A stretch of 64,000 nucleotides of DNA from Mariniflexile fucanivorans (GCF_004341235.1 NZ_SLUP01000005.1:1-64000), one strand, 5' to 3'. Shown: positions 1-8,169, counted from the first letter of the stretch. Notes: generated by a model not told the origin, from the letters alone. Program-made: numbers and translations.

Positions 1-381
1 ACCATCGTAGTGCCCGGAACCACCACTGGTGGGGATGTGCTAGGACTTGTAACCTCTAACGGACTGTGCGCTTCATTGGATGTAACCGGTGCGCCTATTG
101 TGGTAGAATCTAGTTTAAGCATCGATGATAATAATCTAAATAAAAGCTTAAAAATATACCCAAATCCCGTAATTGATGATTTAATTCTTAATAATTTGAA
201 AGGGATTAACATAAAATCCGTTAATTTATACGATGTGTCAGGTAGAATTGTAAAAAGTATCAATTTAAACAACAATGTCCCAAATATTCGTATTAACATC
301 TCGAATCTAAACACAGGCACCTATTTTATCTTAATAGATTCTGACATGGGGCAATTAAGAAAACAGTTAATGAAAAACTAA
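1..381 (+). CDS. T9SS-secreted protein, C-terminal part (partial gene)
   Basis: The reading frame is open from the first base, so this is the 3' end of a longer gene cut by the window edge. The last ~75 residues form a type A type IX secretion sorting domain: a 'KIYPNPV' start, the 'VNLYDVSGRIV' strand, and an 'LNTGTYFILI' end followed by a short basic tail. Such domains send outer-membrane-crossing cargo to the cell surface or medium in Bacteroidetes. The visible ~45 residues before it (Gly/Thr/Val-rich) do not identify the catalytic or binding part. A strong hairpin terminator follows the stop. Confidence 0.85.
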   Translation, partial: TIVVPGTTTGGDVLGLVTSNGLCASLDVTGAPIVVESSLSIDDNNLNKSLKIYPNPVIDDLILNNLKGINIKSVNLYDVSGRIVKSINLNNNVPNIRINISNLNTGTYFILIDSDMGQLRKQLMKN

Positions 382-410
382 TAAATTTATTTCAAAAAAA
401 ATAATATGGA

Positions 411-443
411 AAAGAGGCTATCTTGGTAGACAGCCTCTTTTTA
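411..443 (+). terminator. Rho-independent terminator
   Basis: A stem AAGAGGCT / AGCCTCTT with a loop of about 12 bases is followed by a T run, 30 bases after the stop of the partial T9SS gene. Confidence 0.8.
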
Positions 444-467
444 TGCAACCTACCAAACAAATAATAT

Positions 468-475
468 TATATTTG
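468..475 (+). promoter_or_regulatory. Bacteroidetes -7 box TATATTTG
   Basis: TATATTTG matches the TAnnTTTG -7 consensus and ends only 4 bases before the ATG of the next gene. Transcription would begin at or next to the start codon, so the message may be nearly leaderless. No clear -33 TTG is seen. Confidence 0.45.
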
Positions 476-479
476 AATC

Positions 480-1934
480 ATGGTAATAAGCACTAATTTT
501 TTAAAACTTAACAGAACTCCTTTACTATGGATTTTTTCCAGTGTTTTATTCTATATTTCTTTTGCTTACGATTTGGTTAGAACAGATTACTTAAAGCTTT
601 TAATGCTTTATTCTGCATTGTTTTTTCTATTTTATAAATTGGTTCAAATTTTAAAAACGCAGCTTATATTTTTAACTTGGTTAGCCTTTTTATTTAGAGC
701 TATTTTTATTTTAGCCATACCAAATTTGTCCCAAGATTTTTATCGTTTTATTTGGGATGGCAGAATGCTTTTAGAAGGTTTAAACCCCTATTTGCATACG
801 GTAGAAGCATTTATTAGCGTTAGCGAATTCCCCGTAGATCAAGCCCAGGAACTTCACCGAGGCATGGGAGCGCTTAATGCAAGTCACTTCACCAACTACC
901 CACCTATAAACCAATTATGTTTTGTTATTGCTAGTATGTTTGCAGGAAAAAGTATTTTGGGTTCGGTTGTGGTGATGCGCTTTCTTATCATTTCTGCCGA
1001 TTTTGGCACTCTTTTTTTTGGAAAGAAGCTTTTAGAAAGGTTAAATATCCCTGTTCATAATATCTTTTGGTATATTTTGAATCCCTTTATAATTATTGAA
1101 TTAACGGGCAATCTTCATTTTGAAGGTGTGATGATTTTCTTCTTGATTTGGAGTTTATATTTATTGCATTCAGGTAAATGGAAAATAGCTGCTGTTATTT
1201 TAGGATGTTCTATTTCAGTAAAATTGATTCCTTTAATGTTTTTACCTTTGTTTTTTAAGTGGTTTGTGAAGCATGAAAATGTTTCGACTGCGCCAAATCT
1301 TACAAATGACGATGAGATTATTTCGTCAACTTCTCCTCGCAATGACGTAATACGAGTTTCTGTTTTTGCAGGATTAACAAAGTTAACTGGGTTTTATGCC
1401 ATCACTTTACTAACTACTGCCTTATTCTTTCTTCCATTTTACTCAAAACAATTCATAAGCAATTATGCGAAAACCGTTGGTTTATGGTTTCAGGATTTTG
1501 AATTTAATGCTAGTTTATATTATATAGCCAGAGAAATTGGCTATCAATTTAGAGGCTATAATGAAATTGCTACTATTGGTAAAATAACACCTGTTTTGGT
1601 TGTGCTTTTTATATTAAGCATGGCTTTTTTTAGAAAAAACAAAAACACAATTCAACTTATTACCAGTATGCTACTGGCTTTATCATTTTATTATTTTACG
1701 GCAACCACGGTTCATCCTTGGTATGTGGCAACACTTTTAATTCTATCTGTATTTACAAATTATAAATTCCCTCTGGTTTGGAGTTTTGCTATTATACTAA
1801 GTTATTTGGCTTATATGAATACCAACAATACAGAAAACCTTTGGATTCTTACGTTGGAATATACTATTGTTTATAGTGTATTTATTTGGGAGGCTTTTAT
1901 AAACAAAAAAAAGGCTGTTAAAAGCCTTTTTTAA
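480..1934 (+). CDS. Polytopic membrane mannosyltransferase-like protein
   Basis: A 484-residue protein with about ten to twelve hydrophobic segments. The first extracytoplasmic loop carries 'DFYRFIWDGRMLLEGLNPY', the signature seen in polyprenol-phosphate-sugar-dependent glycosyltransferases of the GT-C type (flavobacterial 'mannosyltransferase' proteins related to MptB/GT87). It probably transfers a lipid-linked sugar on the periplasmic side; the sugar is unknown. Residues ~267-290 are a hydrophilic stretch whose DNA matches interspersed palindromic repeats (see separate entry), between two membrane segments. The last codons lie inside a hairpin terminator. Monocistronic and convergent with the VOC gene. 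Confidence 0.7.
   Translation: MVISTNFLKLNRTPLLWIFSSVLFYISFAYDLVRTDYLKLLMLYSALFFLFYKLVQILKTQLIFLTWLAFLFRAIFILAIPNLSQDFYRFIWDGRMLLEGLNPYLHTVEAFISVSEFPVDQAQELHRGMGALNASHFTNYPPINQLCFVIASMFAGKSILGSVVVMRFLIISADFGTLFFGKKLLERLNIPVHNIFWYILNPFIIIELTGNLHFEGVMIFFLIWSLYLLHSGKWKIAAVILGCSISVKLIPLMFLPLFFKWFVKHENVSTAPNLTNDDEIISSTSPRNDVIRVSVFAGLTKLTGFYAITLLTTALFFLPFYSKQFISNYAKTVGLWFQDFEFNASLYYIAREIGYQFRGYNEIATIGKITPVLVVLFILSMAFFRKNKNTIQLITSMLLALSFYYFTATTVHPWYVATLLILSVFTNYKFPLVWSFAIILSYLAYMNTNNTENLWILTLEYTIVYSVFIWEAFINKKKAVKSLF
1281..1349. repeat. REP-like palindromic repeats inside a coding region
   Basis: Two pieces lie in the open frame of the mannosyltransferase-like gene: GTTTCGACTGCGCC at 1281-1294, the same core as the intergenic element at 1983-1997, and a segment at ~1310-1348 whose reverse complement begins CGTCATTGCGAGGAG, a motif I recognise as an interspersed repeat common in Bacteroidetes and other genomes. 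The frame is kept. Confidence 0.65.
1907..1933 (+). terminator. Terminator overlapping the end of the mannosyltransferase-like gene
   Basis: AAAAAGGCT - short loop - AAGCCTTTTTT. The hairpin and T run encode the last residues (Lys-rich, then SLF) and the stop, so the terminator is inside the coding sequence. Confidence 0.75.
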
Positions 1935-1981
1935 TGTCAGTTCAAGCGTAATAGACATCTGTTAATACTCTAGATAAAATA

Positions 1982-2006
1982 GGTTTCGACTGCGCTCAAC
2001 CTGAAA
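1982..2006. repeat. Interspersed repeat, GTTTCGACTGCGCTCAACC type
   Basis: GTTTCGACTGCGCTCAACC lies between two convergent genes. Its reverse complement GGTTGAGCGCAGTCGAAAC is the familiar core of short interspersed repeats in flavobacterial genomes. A related core occurs in the gene to the left (1281-1294). Confidence 0.6.
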
Positions 2007-2011
2007 TAATA

Positions 2012-2425
2012 TTACTTTTTAAATACGGATTCTGAGTTTTTAAAACTCTTGAATTCCACCATATAATCGTTTGGGTCTTTTACAAAAAACGACACATGTT
2101 CTCCTGTTTTACCTTCTAAAAACTTTGAGTCTGTAACCAAATCAAGCTTTTGTTGTTTGCATGTTTCGTAAATTCGTTCCCAATCTTTTAACTCTACAAT
2201 CACACCAAAATGAAACGAGGGTAATATCTTCCCTTCGAAAACATAATTAGGACTGTTAAAGTTAAATTTTTCAGCCTTTATAAATGTTATTTGATTGCCA
2301 AATAAATTGATATCGACCCAACTTTGTGTTTTCCTTCCTAAGGAAGCGCCCATATTTTCAACATAAAAATTTTCTGTGCTTTTTATGCTCAAACAAGGCA
2401 ACGACATATGAAATGATGCGCCCAT
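2012..2425 (-). CDS. VOC-family (glyoxalase/bleomycin-resistance fold) protein
   Basis: A 137-residue single vicinal-oxygen-chelate domain. It begins with 'LPCLSIKSTENFYVENMGA', the typical first beta-alpha unit, has a 'SFHFGVIV' strand, and ends with 'FFVKDPNDYMVEFKSF', the usual last VOC motif with the metal-type Glu. The substrate is unknown; the family includes lyases, dioxygenases and binding proteins. It is the last gene of the polyamine operon, 12 bases after the small protein before it. Confidence 0.75.
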   Translation of the reverse strand: MGASFHMSLPCLSIKSTENFYVENMGASLGRKTQSWVDINLFGNQITFIKAEKFNFNSPNYVFEGKILPSFHFGVIVELKDWERIYETCKQQKLDLVTDSKFLEGKTGEHVSFFVKDPNDYMVEFKSFKNSESVFKK

Positions 2426-2437
2426 AATATAATAGGA

Positions 2438-2668
2438 TTAAAGAGGTTTTAAACTTTCAACTCTGTAAATTACAAAATCTTCGTCTTCATCTTCAAAATC
2501 TTCAACAAAAGTTATTCTAAAACTTTTGTCAATGTAACTTTTGTCGTTCTTTAAATCGTATTGTTTTAATACTCTTGGGTGTACTTCCTCGAATACTAAT
2601 TCTTCTCCATTTTCAAACCAAAACGTAAAGTAACCGTTTTTGTAAGACTTAAAAACAGCTGTTCTCAT
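2438..2668 (-). CDS. Small conserved-type hypothetical protein
   Basis: A 76-residue soluble protein, mostly predicted beta strands ('GYFTFWFENGEELVFEEV') with an acidic 'EDFEDEDEDF' stretch near the C-terminus. I recognise no domain. It sits 19 bases after the acidic-tail protein and 12 before the VOC gene, so it is co-transcribed with the polyamine genes. The tight spacing and clean frame support a real gene. Confidence 0.6.
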   Translation of the reverse strand: MRTAVFKSYKNGYFTFWFENGEELVFEEVHPRVLKQYDLKNDKSYIDKSFRITFVEDFEDEDEDFVIYRVESLKPL

Positions 2669-2687
2669 AGCTAATATCTACTTTGAA

Positions 2688-3101
2688 TTAATCAATATCA
2701 TCATCTTCGTCATCCTCATCGTAATCAGAATCGGCATCATCCATATCAGCATCGTCGTCGTCGTCGCCATCATCATCCATACTCGGTTTTTTAACAACCA
2801 CATCATCATCGTCGTCGTCATCTAAATCAGCATCAGCATCATCTACTTTTACTTCTTCAAAATCTTCAGTAGCATCTGAATCATCATCACCGAAATCTTC
2901 CATAGCTTGAACAAGGCGCTTACCAACTTTAACTAAGTAAATAGTATCATCTGTTCTAACCTCTACAGCTTCTATAATTTCATTTTGTGCATTTCTAAAA
3001 GAAATCACATCGGTTTCATCGTATCCATCAGGAAACTTTTCAACAAGAAGATTTAATATATCTTCATTTAGTTTTTTGTAATCTACAATTTTCCGTAACA
3101 T
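2688..3101 (-). CDS. Flavobacterial protein with Asp-rich low-complexity tail
   Basis: 137 residues. The first ~72 form a compact domain ('KLNEDILNLLVEKFPDGYDETDVISF ... VEVRTDDTIYLVKV' region); the rest is almost entirely Asp/Glu, encoded by a long GAT-rich tract. Homologues of the N-terminal part are common in Flavobacteriia and, as I recall, are often labelled 'DNA primase' with no motif to justify it; I see no primase motif. The acidic tail could bind cations, polyamines or basic proteins (inference; it lies in a polyamine operon, 16 bases after the deoxyhypusine-synthase-like gene). Confidence 0.65.
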   Translation of the reverse strand: MLRKIVDYKKLNEDILNLLVEKFPDGYDETDVISFRNAQNEIIEAVEVRTDDTIYLVKVGKRLVQAMEDFGDDDSDATEDFEEVKVDDADADLDDDDDDDVVVKKPSMDDDGDDDDDADMDDADSDYDEDDEDDDID

Positions 3102-3117
3102 TTTTATTTGGGTTGAG

Positions 3118-4095
3118 TTATTGGTCTAACAAATATGCAAAAATTAATGGTGCAACAATAGTTGCATCACTTTCTATGATGTATTTTGGAGTATCAACAT
3201 CTAATTTACCCCATGTAATTTTTTCGTTTGGAACAGCCCCAGAATAAGAGCCATAGCTTGTTGTTGAGTCACTTATTTGGCAAAAATACCCCCAAAACGG
3301 GATGTCGTGCATTTCCATATCTTGGTAAAGCATTGGCACGACGCATATTGGGAAATCGCCCGCAATACCACCACCAACTTGGAAGAAACCTACACCTTTA
3401 CCACCAGAATTTTTAGGGTACCAATCTGCCAACCACATCATGTATTCAATACCGTTTTTGGTAGTTGTTGGTTTAAACTCCCCTTTAATACAATACGATG
3501 CAAAAATATTACCCATGGTACTATCTTCCCATCCTGGAACTACAATTGGTAAGTTTTTTTCAGCAGCAGCAACCATCCAAGAATCTTTAGGGTCAATTTC
3601 ATAATACTGCTCTAAAACACCTGAATTTAGCATTTGATACATAAATTCGTGAGGAAAATAACGTTCACCTGCTTTATCAGCTTTATTCCAAATATCGTAT
3701 AAATGCGATTGTAAGCGTCTAAAAGCTTCTTCTTCAGGAATACACGTATCAGTAACACGATTGAAATGATTGTCTAACAAATCTCTTTCTTCTTGTGGCG
3801 ATAAATCTCTATAATTTGGTACTCTTTTGTATGAATTATGAGCCACCAAATTCATGATATCTTCTTCAAGGTTTGCCCCTGTACAAGAAATGATATGAAT
3901 TTTATCTTGACGAATCATTTCTGCCAACGATTTTCCTAACTCTGCAGTACTCATAGCGCCAGCTAAGGTTACCATCATTTTCCCACCTTCTAACAAATGG
4001 GTTTCGTAGCCTTTTGCTGCATCAACCAAAGCAGCAGCGTTAAAATGTAAATAATTTTTTTCTATAAATTGTGATATAGGTCCTTTAGTACTCAT
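3118..4095 (-). CDS. Deoxyhypusine-synthase-like polyamine enzyme (probable homospermidine synthase)
   Basis: 325 residues from the ATG at 4095; a longer frame upstream lies inside the preceding gene and is unlikely. The fold matches deoxyhypusine synthase: a 'TLAGAMSTAELGKSLAEMI' NAD-binding region, 'SCTGANLEEDI', 'GGGIAGDFPI', and near the C-terminus 'ITWGKLDVD' with the Lys (about K297) equivalent to the catalytic Lys that forms the enzyme-aminobutyl intermediate in eukaryotic DHS. Bacteria lack eIF5A, so bacterial members act on free polyamines, transferring the aminobutyl group of spermidine or putrescine to putrescine (family knowledge). The start overlaps the agmatinase-like gene by 11 bases, indicating translational coupling. 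Confidence 0.8.
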   Translation of the reverse strand: MSTKGPISQFIEKNYLHFNAAALVDAAKGYETHLLEGGKMMVTLAGAMSTAELGKSLAEMIRQDKIHIISCTGANLEEDIMNLVAHNSYKRVPNYRDLSPQEERDLLDNHFNRVTDTCIPEEEAFRRLQSHLYDIWNKADKAGERYFPHEFMYQMLNSGVLEQYYEIDPKDSWMVAAAEKNLPIVVPGWEDSTMGNIFASYCIKGEFKPTTTKNGIEYMMWLADWYPKNSGGKGVGFFQVGGGIAGDFPICVVPMLYQDMEMHDIPFWGYFCQISDSTTSYGSYSGAVPNEKITWGKLDVDTPKYIIESDATIVAPLIFAYLLDQ

Positions 4096-5011
4096 CGTCG
4101 TCATTAAATTTTGATGCGTTATTTTTTTGTTTTGAATTATCGTAAGCATTATCATAATCATCGCCTACTTCTTGATCCATAAATTTATAACTTAACATTT
4201 TATAATACAATTTTGCGGCTAAAAAATCGGAAGATTTTTGTTTTACGCTTGGGCATAAATCAACTATATCAAACCCAACTACATTTTTTTCAGCAAAAAC
4301 TTGCTTTAAAAAATCTAAAGTTTCGTACCAAAACAGACCACCTGGTAAAGGTTCTGGTACATTTGGCATGATGGAAAGATCTAAACCGCTTAAACTAAAG
4401 TTAATAAATACAGTATCCGTCATTTGGTCAATAGCAGAGTCCATCCACGTATCATCAACCGCCATTTCATGTGCAAAATAGGTTTTATCTGGATCTGCAA
4501 TTGTTTTTTCATTCGCACTCATCGAGCGAATACCCACTTGTATTAAATTGGTTGTTTGGCTTGCTTCATGCAATGCACAAGCATTATTTACAGATTCACC
4601 ATTATGATTTTTACGCAAATGCGCATGCGCACCAATGTTTAAAACCGTTAAACTTGAAAACATTTCGTTAAAAGCACGAATGGTTCCTATAGAAATAGCA
4701 TGTTCGCCACCAAACAAGGTTACAAACTTATTTTTCTTAATATATTTTTTTGTGGTTTGGTGAACAGCATCAACCAATGCTTCAGGCGACTCATTATCAT
4801 CAACAGCATCGGCTAAATGAATACCTTGTTGGTAAACCTCAGTATCTGTTTCTATGTCATACAGTTCCATGTTACTTGAAGCTTTTAAAAAGGCTTCTGG
4901 CCCTTTTTGAACCGTACTAGTTGCATCATAAGGCACCGGTATTAAAACAATTTTAGACTGTTCTAATTTTGAAAATTCCTCTGGTATACCAGCATACGTG
5001 TTATTTGTCAT
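4085..5011 (-). CDS. Agmatinase-family protein with a degenerate metal site (possible pseudoenzyme)
   Basis: 308 residues of clear ureohydrolase fold ('GGEHAISIGT', 'SQTTNLIQVGIRSM', 'FWYETLDFL', 'VVGFDIVDLCP', 'KSSDFLAAKLYYKMLSY'). Agmatinases bind two Mn ions with His, the DAHxD motif and a DxD motif. Here DAHAD is GAHAH (residues 127-131) and the DxD is SLS (206-208), so four of six ligands are changed; H104 and H129 remain. The usual GADKGP near residue 37 is shortened, and the TGTPEPGGL region is altered. The frame is intact, 11-base overlaps join both neighbours, and a ~25-residue polar/acidic tail follows. Hydrolysis of agmatine looks unlikely; a structural or regulatory role is inference. 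Confidence 0.8.
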   Translation of the reverse strand: MTNNTYAGIPEEFSKLEQSKIVLIPVPYDATSTVQKGPEAFLKASSNMELYDIETDTEVYQQGIHLADAVDDNESPEALVDAVHQTTKKYIKKNKFVTLFGGEHAISIGTIRAFNEMFSSLTVLNIGAHAHLRKNHNGESVNNACALHEASQTTNLIQVGIRSMSANEKTIADPDKTYFAHEMAVDDTWMDSAIDQMTDTVFINFSLSGLDLSIMPNVPEPLPGGLFWYETLDFLKQVFAEKNVVGFDIVDLCPSVKQKSSDFLAAKLYYKMLSYKFMDQEVGDDYDNAYDNSKQKNNASKFNDDDEY

Positions 5012-6398
5012 AACCTAAAATTTTAAGTAAGTCTTCACTTTTTTGTTGTTCACTAAATAATTCGGTTGTGATGTTTCCATCTGCATCCCTATCAATTAAA
5101 ATATGTTTTGGCATGGGTATTAAGCAGTGTTGTAAACCACCAAACCCGCCAATAGTTTCTTGGTAAGCACCTGTATTAAAGAAACCAATATATAATGGTT
5201 TTTCTTTATTGTATTTTGGCAAATAAATAGCGTTCATGTGCTGTTCACTATTATAATAATCGTCACTATCACAGGTTAAACCACCTAATAAAACGCGTTC
5301 GTAACTTTCGTACCACCTGTTAATGGGCAGCATAACGAAGCGTTTGTTTATAGCCCAAGTATCTGGTAAGGTTGTGATGAAAGATGAGTTAATCATATTC
5401 CACTTCTCACGATCATTTTGCTGCTTTTGGTATAAAACCTCATAAATTGCACCACCACTTTCACCTACTGTAAAACTTCCAAATTCTGTAAAAATATTTG
5501 GCACTTCAACTTCCTCTTCCTCACAAACCAATTTAATTTGATTCAAGATTTCATTAACCATGTATTCATAATCAAAATCGAAAGCCAATGAGTTTTTAAT
5601 AGGGAATCCGCCGCCAATATTCAAACTATCTAAAGTTGGGCATATACGTTTTAAGCTTGTGTAAACCTTTAAACATTTCGCCAACTCGTTCCAATAATAT
5701 GCATTATCGCGAATACCTGTATTGATGAAAAAGTGAAGCATTTTAAGCTTAATTTTTTTGTTTTCTTTAATCTGACTTCTGTAAAAAGGTAAAATATTTT
5801 TATAACCAATACCTAAACGTGAGGTATAAAACTCAAATTTCGGTTCTTCTTCCGAAGCAATTCTAATACCAATATTAAACTTTCCTTTTATTTCTTTTGA
5901 AAGCAAATCAATTTCCTCGTAATTGTCAATAATGGGGATACAGTTTTTGTGTCCGTTATTAATCAATCGCGCAATGTTAGAAATGTATTGATCCCTTTTA
6001 AAACCATTGCTAATCACATAAGTTTTATCGGTAATTTTACCTTCAGCTTTTAAGCTTTCAACAATATCAATATCAAAAGCAGACGATGTTTCAATATGTA
6101 TATCGTTCTTTAAAGCCTCATCAAGCACATGCTTAAAATGCGAACTTTTAGTACAGTAGCAATAACTATATTTACCTTTATATTTATTAGCTTTAATAGC
6201 TTTATCAAACCAACCTTTTGCCCTATTAATATTGTTCGATATTTGTGGTAAATACGTGAATTTTAAAGGTGCTCCATATTGTTCTACCAATCCCATAAGG
6301 TCAATGCCATGGAACTGTAAGTGTCTGTCTTTTAGATCAAATTCTTCTTGAGGAAAATAAAAAGATTGATTAATTAAATCAATGTATTTGGTATTCAT
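5001..6398 (-). CDS. speA: Arginine decarboxylase, short flavobacterial type
   Basis: 465 residues, a PLP-dependent fold III (alanine-racemase-like) decarboxylase. The PLP Lys is in 'YCYCTKSSHF' (about residue 84); the phosphate-binding 'NIGGGFPIKNS' and C-terminal 'GGLTCDSDDYYN' catalytic Cys/Asp region are intact, as are 'FTEFGSFTVGESGG' and 'GFFNTGAYQETIGGFGG'. It is shorter than the ~650-residue enterobacterial SpeA but matches the flavobacterial form. It should make agmatine from arginine. First gene of a six-gene operon that also holds an agmatinase homologue with a damaged active site and a DHS-like enzyme, so the step from agmatine to putrescine needs explaining. Confidence 0.85.
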   Translation of the reverse strand: MNTKYIDLINQSFYFPQEEFDLKDRHLQFHGIDLMGLVEQYGAPLKFTYLPQISNNINRAKGWFDKAIKANKYKGKYSYCYCTKSSHFKHVLDEALKNDIHIETSSAFDIDIVESLKAEGKITDKTYVISNGFKRDQYISNIARLINNGHKNCIPIIDNYEEIDLLSKEIKGKFNIGIRIASEEEPKFEFYTSRLGIGYKNILPFYRSQIKENKKIKLKMLHFFINTGIRDNAYYWNELAKCLKVYTSLKRICPTLDSLNIGGGFPIKNSLAFDFDYEYMVNEILNQIKLVCEEEEVEVPNIFTEFGSFTVGESGGAIYEVLYQKQQNDREKWNMINSSFITTLPDTWAINKRFVMLPINRWYESYERVLLGGLTCDSDDYYNSEQHMNAIYLPKYNKEKPLYIGFFNTGAYQETIGGFGGLQHCLIPMPKHILIDRDADGNITTELFSEQQKSEDLLKILGYDK

Positions 6399-7082
6399 TC
6401 TTTATTTTTAGATGTAATAGTTTCATATTATTTTTTTAAAGTTAAGAAACATTCGTTTCTATACAAATTATATTTACTATTAATCAAATTCGGATGGGAC
6501 TTTGTGTAGTTGCAACAAAGCCATATATATGCTGGCTACCAGCAATAGTATAAGCAGAAGTTAGCTCTAAAATTCGGTTACTTTTTCTATAAGCTGCTTT
6601 TGAAAATAACTTCTTAAATTTCAAAAACCCGAACATATAAACACGTCTCAATTTGTTCAGCAATTACATTACAAATGAAATATAAAAAATTTAATTATAA
6701 AGTAATTTAGATTTTTTTTTTAGTTTTTTTTTGAAATGGATTTTGGGCGTTACCCACAAGGGGTCGGGCTTTACGTTTCAAGTCCTCGCTCCTGCGTCGC
6801 TGTGGGCTTTCCACTGCAATCCCTAACGCGGATATGCCGTAAAACAAGTTAGCTTTTAGCAAAAGTGATATATAGAAAATATAGCGTGTTTTTTTACAGA
6901 AAATAATTTTATATTTACGGGATAATGGTAGCAATAAACTTAGTGTATTTTGGCTTATTTATGGATATTAGTAAGGTTTGTATATCAAGAGATGGCAAAC
7001 ATTTGACAGCACTATGTATAGGAATAATATTAATTCTTTATTATTTAAGTAATTTCAAATTTCACAACTAAAAAGATGAGTC
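6399..7082. other. 684-bp spacer between divergent genes, with repeat-like segments
   Basis: AT-rich and without a convincing gene. It should hold the speA promoter on its left side. A GC-richer island at ~6745-6831 is bounded by GCGTTA and TAACGC (separate entry). AGTTAGCT occurs at 6559 and again at 6847 as a direct repeat 288 bp apart. A 75-codon minus-strand frame crosses the island, but it is Lys/Arg-rich and looks like chance. Confidence 0.5.
6745..6831. repeat. Structured intergenic element bounded by GCGTTA / TAACGC
   Basis: GCGTTA (6747-6752) and TAACGC (6824-6829) form an inverted pair about 80 bp apart, enclosing a GC-rich interior with two GGGCTTT copies. The wording of the sequence resembles intergenic elements I have seen repeated in flavobacterial genomes. 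The ends recall integron attC core sites but are in the opposite orientation, so a cassette site is not shown. Confidence 0.4.
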
Positions 7083-7496
7083 ATGAGAGAAGGTGATAAA
7101 CCTAGAGCGGTACCCGATATGTTACATCAAGTAATATTTCATCCAGATATTAAAATGGCTCAGATATCTTATGACACACTTTATATTAATCTACAATCAA
7201 CAAAAATTAATCTGACTCCTGATTTTCAAGTATTAGAGTGGAGTTCGCAAACGTTTTACAGACTTGATAAAAGGAAAGTTGTTCTAATTATGAGTGATAA
7301 TGACATACCGAAATTTATGGAAGGTCACAACAACATCGAAATAGCAAGTAGAACTAGATTAACCTTACATTATCGAACAGCTAAATTCCGATCTTCCAAC
7401 TGGGTGATTTTTGCAACAATAACGGATATATTTAGAGTTAGAAAAGGCGTAGATTTAACTGAACCAAGATTTAAAATGGAAAAAATTAAATTTTAG
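7083..7496 (+). CDS. Hypothetical protein
   Basis: 137 residues, no signal peptide or membrane segment, mixed alpha/beta composition with a basic C-terminus. I recognise no family. It begins just after the repeat-bearing spacer and is the first of three same-strand small genes of unknown origin (7083-8565); 35 bases separate it from the next. The frame is long for this base composition and followed by close neighbours, so it is probably real, but it could be a recent acquisition. Confidence 0.5.
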   Translation: MREGDKPRAVPDMLHQVIFHPDIKMAQISYDTLYINLQSTKINLTPDFQVLEWSSQTFYRLDKRKVVLIMSDNDIPKFMEGHNNIEIASRTRLTLHYRTAKFRSSNWVIFATITDIFRVRKGVDLTEPRFKMEKIKF

Positions 7497-7531
7497 AATT
7501 TAACGAAAACAAACTCAAGAAGAACACAACC

Positions 7532-8119
7532 ATGAAACAAAAACTATTACTAACTCTAATACTAATTTTCACAATTAAAACATTTTCTCAAGACTCAAAA
7601 TTAAGTCTAGAATTAAGTTATCCAGTACCAATTGATGAAAATTTTATCGGACAAAATTATAACGGAATTGCAGACTTAGGACTTAAATATCACTTCTCGA
7701 ATTTAGAATTACTAAATATAGGAATTGGAGTAAACGCCGGAATGTATAAAAACACAAAAAACGACAGAGTTCAACCTTTTGACGTTACAACATATATATT
7801 TAGTCCTAAAATATTTGCAGAACTAAACTTAAAACCACTCACTAAGCTTCATCCAACTATAGGAATTGGTTACTCTTTTATAAATGCGAATTCGACTGAT
7901 GTTGAAGGCTTTAACATAGAAAACTATAGTTCTATCAGTTCAAGCGAAACCGAAAGCGGAATGAATTTGAATTTAGGAATAGCTTATGATATAACAGATA
8001 AGATATTCGCCCAAGTTCAATATGATTTTATTAAAATAGGAGTTAACAAGGATGTACCTGATATAAAATATAATACGAATATAAATATTTTGAAAATTGG
8101 TTTGGGTTACCGATTTTAA
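7532..8119 (+). CDS. Small outer-membrane beta-barrel protein
   Basis: 195 residues. A Sec signal peptide (Lys, then a 14-residue hydrophobic core ending 'IKTFSQ|D') is followed by alternating beta strands with aromatic-rich ends and a C-terminal 'KIGLGYRF', a typical outer-membrane beta-barrel ending in Phe. It resembles the eight-stranded OmpA/OmpW-like 'porin family' barrels of Bacteroidetes. Ligand and role unknown. Confidence 0.7.
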   Translation: MKQKLLLTLILIFTIKTFSQDSKLSLELSYPVPIDENFIGQNYNGIADLGLKYHFSNLELLNIGIGVNAGMYKNTKNDRVQPFDVTTYIFSPKIFAELNLKPLTKLHPTIGIGYSFINANSTDVEGFNIENYSSISSSETESGMNLNLGIAYDITDKIFAQVQYDFIKIGVNKDVPDIKYNTNINILKIGLGYRF

Positions 8120-8169
8120 AAAATATTGCTTCTTTTAGCTAAACCAATCTCAATTCTGTGATTTGAGGA

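Noticed and set aside
4096-4161. Longer start for the deoxyhypusine-synthase-like gene
   Set aside because: The extra 22 residues lie wholly in the agmatinase-like gene and are not family sequence; ATG at 4095 fits the family N-terminus.
6745-6831. Integron attC site
   Set aside because: Core-like GCGTTA and TAACGC are in inverse order to attC R boxes and no integrase is present; kept only as an unexplained repeat.
6707-6934. 75-codon minus-strand open frame across the spacer
   Set aside because: Lys/Arg-rich with a poly-T-derived end, covers the structured repeat element, no family resemblance and no clear promoter; more likely chance.
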